This document shows, in pieces, positions 58,177-64,000 of a stretch of DNA of 64,000 bases. This stretch comes from Tubulanus polymorphus (Eukaryota > Nemertea > Palaeonemertea > Tubulaniformes > Tubulanidae): NCBI RefSeq assembly GCF_964204645.1, contig NC_134033.1, forward strand, positions 8,340,231 through 8,404,230, given 5' to 3'. A program made the translations under genes and the position numbers. Under the pieces are notes generated by a model. The model saw only the letters and a program-made list of their open reading frames with translations. It had not been told where the DNA came from and ran no database searches. Within the stretch, counting starts at the first letter, position 1; every line of letters begins with the position of its first letter.

Positions 58177-59235
58177 ATAAAAAATAAAAATAATGAATAT
58201 CTAAAAATGACCTTAGTCGTTTTACGAACAACTACAATCATACCAGGCAAACATCTGTTACATGTTATTATAAGAGAGTGCTTCATTTGAATATTGATCG
58301 ATCAAACAGGTGGTTGCAATTCAACGTTGTTGTTATATTGGATAGCTAGCAGTTATATAATAAGCACGCAATACATACAACACACACAGGACAGGATACA
58401 TTCTCTCTCTCGTGATTAAAAGGAATATTTCAGTGTTTTTAAGGTAAGTTTTTAGCAAAACCACCCGACTTGACTCGCAGAGTTTTTAGGGGATAAGCAT
58501 CCCGTTATTGAGAGGCGCCACGAGATACCTATCCCCAAGCATTTCTACTTACACCCCTGTGACCCACACCTCACCAATTCTCCTTCAATGGTTGACAGGA
58601 AACACATTATATTAAAGGCGCCTAATGCATTTCCTATCAACCCCTTACCCCCGAAAGGAGGATCGAAAGTCGAAACTGAAGGAGAACCACGGAGGGTGGA
58701 CAAAGGTGCATTTTCGAAATGCCCCTGCAAGCCAAGCCCGGCGGCACTCCAGTGGTGGAATGAATTGCCTTATATACTTAGCTAAAACACCGAAGTAAAT
58801 GTTACTGGTGTTTACTAAAGAAATATGTGAAATTTGAAATTATAAATTATTCCGAATGAAAAGAATATAGGAATGAAAACTGATAAATGAATTATGGATT
58901 TTTAACTTAATTATGATATAATTTTCAATCAAATTAGTAATCAATTACCATGTTAATTGATTAACAAATTCAAATATTCATTTTAGCATCACACCCAGTG
59001 CTGCCATCTTTCAATTTAAGAAAAAACTAATAATAAGAAACGACTGTAATACAATATTCAAGTAAAAACTTCAAATTAAAAAAAAAAACAAAATAAATTA
59101 ATAAAAATAATGAATATCTAGAATCCGAAATGACTTATCTGGACAATTTAATTGCTCCGCGTAGATAGACAAAAGTAGTGCGATATTCAATTAATTAGAA
59201 AAAATTATTTTTTTTGCTTTTTTTCTAAAATATTA
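58177..59235. other. Non-coding gap with a GC-rich island
   Basis: AT-rich intergenic sequence except for 58,440-58,790, which is visibly richer in G and C and unlike the rest of the element (see separate entry). The 58,800-59,235 stretch is AT-rich with no supported ORF. Confidence 0.5.
58440..58790 (+). other. GC-richer island, possible structured RNA or insert
   Basis: Starts with TTTTTAAG/GTAAGTTTTTAG, a good 5' splice site. Within 60 bp come a T-rich GAGTTTTTAGG and a GGGGATA...TATCCCC inverted repeat closing about 48 nt. Later parts contain CCTTACCCCCGAAAGGAGG (a small hairpin) and CGGAGGGTGGACAAAGG. Both strands have short ORFs, none recognised. It may be a non-coding RNA or a foreign insertion; the composition contrast with the element is the main evidence. 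Confidence 0.35.
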
Positions 59236-59340
59236 ATCCATTTTTTTTATTGTCAATTTTGGAATTTCAGAAGTATTTTCATTTTTAATAGCAGTTGTTT
59301 CAGAATTATAAATATCATGAATTTTATTTGATTTCTAATA

Positions 59341-59586
59341 CTAATTACACCCAATCAAAATGAATACAATTACAAATCCAACCGTAAAATATAGACATTT
59401 ATCAAATATTCTATCATTAGAAGGAGTAGAAATAACAATATTTTCACTATTTTTATTAACAACTTTATTACTTATTTTTTCATTTACAGCTTTTTTATAT
59501 TCTTGTGATTTAATTCCTAATTGCCGAGACCATTCAATTTGTTTCTGTGATCTCGGTTTTTTCTTCACTTCTTCCACCTTGTTCAT
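59341..59586 (-). CDS. Small tail-anchored-like protein, 81 aa
   Basis: Lys-rich N-terminal half (NKVEEVKKKPRSQKQIEWSR) and a single hydrophobic segment at the C terminus (CLYFTVGFVIVFILIG), so probably a tail-anchored or virion-membrane protein. Overlaps the end of the 196-aa gene by 53 bp in another frame. The ATG lies in ATAATAAATG. After the stop, the same frame continues through a second TAG and about 30 more codons (IHDIYNSETTAIKNENTSEI) to near 59,236, so the original protein may have been longer. No family recognised. Confidence 0.6.
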   Translation of the reverse strand: MNKVEEVKKKPRSQKQIEWSRQLGIKSQEYKKAVNEKISNKVVNKNSENIVISTPSNDRIFDKCLYFTVGFVIVFILIGCN

Positions 59587-60124
59587 TTATTATAGAAATA
59601 TTTTTACTTTCAATATTTGAAAATGTTATAACTCCAGTTGATAATAATGTCATAAATCCACCTAATTGAAATGATAAATATCCAATCCATTTATCTAATT
59701 CGGTCATAACTAAATAATCATCTTTTAAATCAGCATATAATCTATTTTCATCTTGAATTGGCAGCATATAATTACATAATTTACTATAACCTTTTACTAC
59801 ATTTTCTGATATCGCGTCATTAATTCTAGCTGTTCTCGCGGTTTCATAAATCTTAAATATTCTAATAATTTCATCTGATTTCATTGTATCTAATTCATTA
59901 TAAGTTAAATTTTTACCGATAAAATTTTTACATTTTCCAGATGCTATTGATATTTCTAATTGATGTTTACAACAAAGATAATATTCATAATTATTATTTG
60001 TTGTAACATTATTTAAAGCACCATCATCTGGAGTTAATTTTGTTTCTGTTATTCCTAAATCATCTAAAGTTTTTTCAATTGGAACATCACCATTTTTAGA
60101 TTTTATTCTCTTTTCACCTCCCAT
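59534..60124 (-). CDS. Hypothetical protein with C-terminal membrane segment, 196 aa
   Basis: Intact ORF starting MGGEKRIKSKNGDVPIEKTL. The middle is helical and charged with three cysteines (YYLCCKHQLEISIASGKCKN), followed by YETARTARINDAISENVVKG and a hydrophobic stretch near residues 145-170 (IGYLSFQLGGFMTLLSTGVI). Start supported by TTATATAAATG. Sits between the ATPase and the 81-aa gene on the same strand, in the place where Polintons often carry virion accessory genes; function not known. Confidence 0.7.
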   Translation of the reverse strand: MGGEKRIKSKNGDVPIEKTLDDLGITETKLTPDDGALNNVTTNNNYEYYLCCKHQLEISIASGKCKNFIGKNLTYNELDTMKSDEIIRIFKIYETARTARINDAISENVVKGYSKLCNYMLPIQDENRLYADLKDDYLVMTELDKWIGYLSFQLGGFMTLLSTGVITFSNIESKNISIINEQGGRSEEKTEITETN

Positions 60125-60132
60125 TTATATAA
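60122..60132 (-). promoter_or_regulatory. TTATATAAATG start motif of the 196-aa gene
   Basis: On the - strand TTATATAAATG, with the ATG being the start codon. One of a set of near-identical motifs at gene starts of this element. Confidence 0.5.
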
Positions 60133-60149
60133 CAAAAAAATTAGTTGTG

Positions 60150-60429
60150 ATGTTGCAACTAGAATTTAACTAGAATGTAACTAGAATTCAACTAGATTAA
60201 CAAGCTAGTTGAAATATTGTTGTTTTTATTTATTTCTTGTAAAATCTAGTTGATTTTTGTTCCAACTACCAATAACTAGAATTCAACTAGAATGTAATTA
60301 AAAATATACTAGATTAACAAGCTAGTTAAAATATTGCTGAATTTTATTTTATTTTTGTTTCAAATACTAATAACTAGAATTCAACTAGAATGTAACTAAA
60401 TATGTAATAGACTAACAACCCTGTTGAAT
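60150..60429. repeat. Three diverged ~100-114-bp units between ATPase and 196-aa genes
   Basis: The block AACTAGAATTCAACTAGAAT...ACTAGATTAACAAGCTAGTT...AAATATTG starts near 60,158, 60,272 and 60,371. The CTAG words make several short palindromes. It fills the intergenic space upstream of the 196-aa gene and downstream of the ATPase gene; an origin, enhancer or recombination role is possible but unproven. Confidence 0.7.
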
Positions 60430-61038
60430 TTAAATAAATTCATATTTAAATGGGTGTTGTAATCTAAATAGTAATTTTGATCTTTTATTATTTTTCAATT
60501 TATCCATATATTCATTATGTAAATCATGTGGAATAATATCATTTTCCTCAAGTGCATTTTTCATCGATTTTCTATCATTATTGAAGAATAAAACTAGAAA
60601 TCTAATGTTTTCTCTAAAGTCTTTAACAATTGAATTATATTTTTGATTTAAAACCCAAGTTGTTATCCCAAAATGTCTACAAGAAAAAGCTAAATAACAT
60701 AACTCACTCTCTCTAATTTTTGAATCATGTAAATTTGCGCAATCATCTATAATGAATAATGTATTTGATCCTTTATAAATATCTATTGCTATTTTAGTAC
60801 AATTATCTAAATTTTCTTTTACTGTTTTAGGATCTAATATAACAAATTTATTATTTCTAGTAATATTTCTATCATAAGTTTGATTAAATTTATATGTTGG
60901 ACAAAATAATACTATATTATCAAAATAGTTTTTATAAACAGTTTCTAATAAATTTAATATAAAATAAGTTTTTCCACAATTTGTTACGCCAGAAATTAAC
61001 ATATTATGAGGCTCAAATATAAATAATTCCTTATTCAT
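60430..61038 (-). CDS. FtsK/HerA-type (A32-like) DNA packaging ATPase, 202 aa
   Basis: Pumps genome DNA into the capsid in the virion form of these elements. Walker A GVTNCGKT at residues 17-24, Walker B TLFIIDDC with Asp98-Asp99, and a sensor-like segment AFSCRHFGITTWVLNQKYNS at about 130-150, as in A32-family ATPases of NCLDVs, virophages and Polintons. Length is normal for the short Polinton form. The reading frame is intact from ATG (in GTATATAAATG) to stop. Its start directly abuts the stop of the integrase gene, suggesting co-transcription or tightly packed late genes. Confidence 0.9.
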   Translation of the reverse strand: MNKELFIFEPHNMLISGVTNCGKTYFILNLLETVYKNYFDNIVLFCPTYKFNQTYDRNITRNNKFVILDPKTVKENLDNCTKIAIDIYKGSNTLFIIDDCANLHDSKIRESELCYLAFSCRHFGITTWVLNQKYNSIVKDFRENIRFLVLFFNNDRKSMKNALEENDIIPHDLHNEYMDKLKNNKRSKLLFRLQHPFKYEFI

Positions 61039-61046
61039 TTATATAC
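61036..61046 (-). promoter_or_regulatory. GTATATAAATG start motif of the ATPase gene
   Basis: The ATG of the ATPase is embedded in GTATATAAATG on the - strand, and at the same time overlaps the 3' end of the integrase gene. Confidence 0.5.
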
Positions 61047-62165
61047 TTTTAATTTTACTTGATAATATCCATTCATTGAATTTATCTGGGCATCCAACCC
61101 ATTTTACTAAAGAATATTTTTTTCTTTTAATAGTTTTTGTTTTTAATACTTTTTCAATTTTATATTCTTGTTCTAGATTTTCAGTAGTTAAACTTAATTC
61201 TTCTTCGTAAAAGTAGCCATCAACTTCTTCACCATCTAAATCTTCTAATTTATAGACATATGGTTTTGTTGTTATTACCTTTTTTATTTTATATATTTCT
61301 CTAGTAAAATTTCGATCGTATCCCTTGTCAAATATCTTATTATACTTAGAAATTCTAACATTTTGACCAACTTTAAATTTAGGTTCACCAAAATCACCTA
61401 CAAGAAATGCTCCATATAAATTATTCCAAACAATTTCAGCATTTTCAGGTTTTCTAGCATCAATAGGTTTCATTCCAATAGAAGAATGATAAGAATTATT
61501 ATAACTTTCTATCAATTTTTGTAAAACATCAATCCATTTAAAAGTATTATTTGCTGTAAAATATTTCCACATTCTTGTTCTTAATGTTCTATTAAATCGT
61601 TCAACAACTGCTGCTTTTTTATCCGATTTAGTTGAAAAATATTTAATATCATGATTGTCTAAGTGTTCATGAACAAGTGAATTATCAAATTCTTTTCCAT
61701 CATCAAATTGTATTTTTTCTGGTTTTAGTTTATCATCCGAAAGAAATTTTCTTAAAACATTTGATGTTTGTACAGCATCTTTTCTATAAAGTGGGAAGCT
61801 CCATACATAACGACTAAAAATATCAATTATATTCAATATCCACCAATAATCATCATTATCTTTCTTAACATTTTTCATATCAATCAAATCTCCTTGCCAC
61901 TGTTGATCTACATAACTTACCATAATTTTACGAGTTTTATATTTTCTAACAATTTTTTTATGTGTTGTGTATGTTGGTTGTTCTAACATAAATTCATTTA
62001 TATCTTTATATTTAACTAAATTTTGTGGGATTATCTTATCTAATTTATCTTGTTTGACTTGGCGCCATATATTTTTGGTAGAAGAATAAGCAACCGAACT
62101 CTCAGGGTTGTAATATAAATTTCTTAAATATTGTTCTTTAGTATTAGGAGTTTTTTACCGCCCAT
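61039..62165 (-). CDS. Retrovirus-like integrase with C-terminal chromodomain
   Basis: Integrates the linear element into the host genome. The 316-aa open part (from 61,989) has an rve core: WQGDLIDM (Asp34), IIDIFSRYVWSFPL, QFDDGKEF (Asp96) and VVERFNRTLRTRMWKYF (Glu130), that is a D,D,E triad with 33 residues between the last two. A C-terminal chromodomain follows at about 268-316 (YKIEKVLKTKTIKRKKYSLV, then KWVG...EWILSSKI). Upstream, the same frame stays open to about 62,150 (KEQYLRNLYYNPESSVAYSS, IWRQVKQDKL), matching the usual N-terminal region of Polinton integrases. The likely start codon at 62,165 (MGGKK, in ATATATAAATG) is separated from it by a frameshift at a run of six A (62,151-62,156). 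It is therefore either damaged by one base or has a sequencing error there. Confidence 0.9.
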
Positions 62166-62173
62166 TTATATAT
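62163..62173 (-). promoter_or_regulatory. ATATATAAATG start motif of the integrase gene
   Basis: Same start-overlapping motif as the ATPase and 196-aa genes, and the main reason for placing the integrase start at 62,165 upstream of the frameshift. Confidence 0.5.
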
Positions 62174-62195
62174 CCTTAATTTTAACTTTATATTT

Positions 62196-63456
62196 CTAAT
62201 ATTGAATACTATCTAATTGTGAATTTACAAGATTTAATTGTGCGTCAGATATAATATAAATGTGCATTTTAAAATTTAAGCTTCCTTTTTCTTTTTCATG
62301 AATAATTGTATTCCATCTTTAGTGTTCTGTAGTTTTTTCCCAGAACCATGTAATGAATTATCTTCTGTTGTTCTAAAATCTAACCATAATGCATATTTAT
62401 AACCGGCATAATAATCAATTTGATTAATATTACAATTTTCAGATGATTTTACTTTTTCATTCATAAAATGTTTTCTAATTTCTGGCCATTGATCTATCAT
62501 TCTCATATCTTGACAAAATATTTTATTTGCTATTCCTTCGATAGTTATTTCTACTTTTGCTATTTCAGGATTTTAATAATTATCTACCTTTATTGCGCCA
62601 TTAGAATATGTTGCAATGATAAAAAATATTAATATACCTTTAATAGATCTTCTTGGGAAGTTAATATTCTCATTAATTATTTCATCATTTGCATTAATAG
62701 TTACAGTTATTTTAGTTTCAGTAAATTCATCAATATAATCATATAATAATGAAAATCCTTGATTGTATTGAGTTTGAATTGTGTAAGCAATATTTTCATT
62801 AGTTACTGTGTCATATTCTAAACATATATTCGATAATTTATAACCCATATCTTTAGCAACGCTAGATAATACAATTTCATTTTTGCAGGAGCAAATGTTA
62901 TCTCAAATATAATATCTTCTTGAATTACATATTTATATAAAGGTGCATTATTATTTATCAATTCAAAGTCTAATGGAATTTTATATTTGCTTCCATAAAT
63001 CTTTTTAATCAAATTATCTACATCATTAGCTACTACTGCGTTATTGGCTTCAGATCTTAATTTATTTTGGTTTTCTGATTGGATGCCTTGAAATATCATA
63101 TTATTTCTATTTTCTTTAGTTAACCATAAATCTTTATAATGCATCAATAAATTATAATCATCTAATGAGAAAACTGTTTCTGGACCAATCTTTATAGTTA
63201 ATTTTTTGATCAAATATCTTCCAACATTATCAACAACATAATTATTATTATTACCGGTTACTTTTATATCAGCTGATAAATAAATACTATTTGGAACATA
63301 AAAAGTATTTTTTGTTAATCGAGGAATTCTAACATATAAAGTTTCATCAGGATTAATATTAGAAGGGTTATGAGTAATTATATGATGTGATCTATCTGCT
63401 TTAATAGCATTAGATATTCTAGAATTCTTAGAAAGACTTATATAACTCCCACTCAT
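62196..63456 (-). pseudogene. Probable major capsid protein (Polinton/adintovirus family), broken
   Basis: About 420 codons. The first 200 residues are open (MSGSYISLSKNSRISNAIKA, VDNVGRYLIKKLTIKIG, DDYNLLMHYKDLWLTKENR, IYGSKYKIPLDFELINN, EDIIFEITFAPAK). The family's next segments follow in shifted frames: MGYKLSNICLEYDTVTNENI, RSIKGILIFF, IAKVEITIEG, ALWLDFRTTEDNSLHGSGKK and, at the end, YIISDAQLNL. Lesions: a frameshift near 62,885 in an A run, an in-frame stop at 62,573-62,575, and a frameshift near 62,276. The family is widespread in animal Polintons and fits a double-jelly-roll virion protein; calling it the major capsid protein rests on known families, not on structure seen here. Start in GTTAAATAAATG. 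Confidence 0.72.
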
Positions 63457-63464
63457 TTATTTAA
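63454..63464 (-). promoter_or_regulatory. TTAAATAAATG start motif of the capsid-family gene
   Basis: On the - strand TTAAATAAATG with the start codon included, preceded by an A/T-rich TTTTTTTG tract. Matches the motif at other genes of the element. Confidence 0.45.
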
Positions 63465-63476
63465 CAAAAAAATTAA

Positions 63477-63926
63477 TTATTTATTTTTTAATGTTTTCTT
63501 GATATTTTTTGATATCATATTCACTAACCCAAAAATAATTGCACTTACAACTGTAATTAAAAATAAAATAATATGTTCGGCAGCAAAGTTAATAATGTTT
63601 CCTGCAGATTTCAATATAAAACCAACAATTGATGCAATAACTCCGGGTAAAGCTGCAGCAGATTTTTTAGATAGTTCCCATAAATATTTTGCTAACTTCT
63701 TTAAACCATCTTTAACTTTATCTTGTATAGAATTATTATCATTCGGGGGTTTATCCGGTTTATTGGGAGTGGGAGTAGATTTCAAAGAATTTGATATTGC
63801 TAAACCAATTGTTGTAAATAACATAGTTACAGCTGTTAGAATTGAAAGAATTGTTATTCCTTCTAATTTAAATAATAATTTTATTCTATCTTTCAATGAT
63901 ATTTCAGAATTTGGTTTTATCAACAA
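63477..63926 (-). CDS. Multi-pass membrane protein, about 149 aa (virion-associated?)
   Basis: One hydrophobic segment near the N terminus (GITILSILTAVTMLFTTIGL), a Pro/Asn-rich linker (TPTPNKPDKPPNDNNS), an amphipathic helix (VKDGLKKLAKYLWELSKKSA) and two more hydrophobic stretches (AALPGVIASIVGFILKSAGN and EHIILFLITVVSAIIFGLV). The layout of amphipathic helix plus Ala/Gly-rich membrane region recurs next to the capsid gene in related elements and suggests a minor virion or membrane-active protein; inference only. No ATG begins the frame (it opens at TTG, 63,926), so its true 5' end may lie upstream across a frameshift. Confidence 0.6.
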   Translation of the reverse strand: MLIKPNSEISLKDRIKLLFKLEGITILSILTAVTMLFTTIGLAISNSLKSTPTPNKPDKPPNDNNSIQDKVKDGLKKLAKYLWELSKKSAAALPGVIASIVGFILKSAGNIINFAAEHIILFLITVVSAIIFGLVNMISKNIKKTLKNK

Positions 63927-63954
63927 ATTTTTAAAAATAATTTATTTTTAAAAT

Positions 63955-64000
63955 TTAATCATATGATTTTAATAATGATTTAATTTCTTCTTTTTGTAAT
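63955..64000 (-). CDS. 3' end of a further - strand gene, cut by the window edge
   Basis: The last codons read LQKEEIKSLLKSYD before TAA at 63,955. This may be the end of a separate protein, or the N-terminal part of the 149-aa protein before a frameshift. Too short to identify. Confidence 0.4.
   Translation of the reverse strand, partial: LQKEEIKSLLKSYD

Larger units (their letters stand above)
53375..64000 (-). mobile_element. Polinton/Maverick (adintovirus-like) endogenous element, partial
   Basis: A strongly AT-rich, intronless block with a Polinton gene set, mostly on the - strand: DNA polymerase B (broken), integrase, packaging ATPase, capsid-family gene (broken), and several small membrane or accessory proteins. 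Both ends are missing here: the left is cut within the polymerase next to a foreign transposase fragment, and the right runs past the window. No adenain/Ulp1-like protease and no separate penton gene were recognised in this part. Multiple stops, frameshifts and an inserted repeat show an inactive copy, although the ATPase is intact. Confidence 0.88.

Noticed and set aside
58545-58785. Protein-coding gene in the GC-rich island (ORFs on both strands)
   Set aside because: Overlapping ORFs of similar length on both strands, no recognisable domain, and structured-RNA-like features instead.
62151-62156. Programmed -1 ribosomal frameshift in the integrase
   Set aside because: The A run is not in the phase of a canonical X XXY YYZ slippery heptamer, and an N-terminal slip site is unusual; a one-base loss or sequencing error is simpler.
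63499-63951. 150-aa + strand ORF
   Set aside because: Antisense shadow of the 149-aa membrane protein; low-complexity AT-rich coding gives open frames on both strands. The same applies to 59,360-59,620 and 61,768-61,986.

Overview
The window is animal nuclear DNA, most likely from a marine invertebrate. The evidence is a multi-exon type IV collagen gene with large, transposon-packed introns, tRNA-derived SINEs, several MITE families, and remnants of piggyBac, BEL/Pao and CACTA-type elements. The species cannot be fixed from the sequence alone.

Left two thirds (about 4.77-44.0 kb, + strand): the 3' part of one collagen alpha-1(IV)-type gene. Twenty-six exons are resolved. Their lengths sum to 4,977 nt, or 1,659 codons including the stop, with every splice phase consistent. 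They cover nearly all of the Gly-X-Y domain with its imperfections, then a complete NC1 domain of two C4 repeats with 12 cysteines. The signal peptide and the 7S region lie upstream of the window. Introns hold nested repeats: Harbinger-like MITEs with 3-bp target duplications, a 2.1-kb foldback element with a tandem array and an inverted SINE pair inside, a 137-bp near-palindrome with an 11-bp target duplication, a piggyBac remnant, and three copies of a 1.0-1.5 kb repeat, two of which carry the same SINE. About 2.7 kb past the collagen stop lies what looks like a decayed duplicate of the first NC1 exon.

48.1-50.7 kb: an AT-rich, intronless element with about 270-330 bp terminal inverted repeats. 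It carries three small + strand ORFs (two with cysteine/histidine finger-like motifs, one of these also with two membrane segments) and a 198-bp tandem repeat whose units each contain a hairpin. Its right end meets a fragment of another end in a palindromic junction.

50.7-53.4 kb: a graveyard of a BEL/Pao polymerase fragment and a CACTA/TNP2-type transposase fragment. The transposase fragment abuts the truncated viral polymerase gene.

53.4-64.0 kb (continuing off the right edge): a Polinton/Maverick (adintovirus-like) endogenous element, mostly on the - strand. From right to left it carries a multi-pass membrane protein, a broken capsid-protein gene, a retrovirus-like integrase with a C-terminal chromodomain, an FtsK/A32-type packaging ATPase, two small membrane-associated proteins, duplicated copies of a small unknown gene, and a heavily decayed protein-primed DNA polymerase B. 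Integrase, ATPase and polymerase would have served integration, genome packaging and replication. Stops, frameshifts and insertions show that the copy is not intact. Many of its genes, and one gene of the 48-50 kb element, start inside a TATAAATG-like motif. This suggests a shared late-type promoter and links the two AT-rich units.
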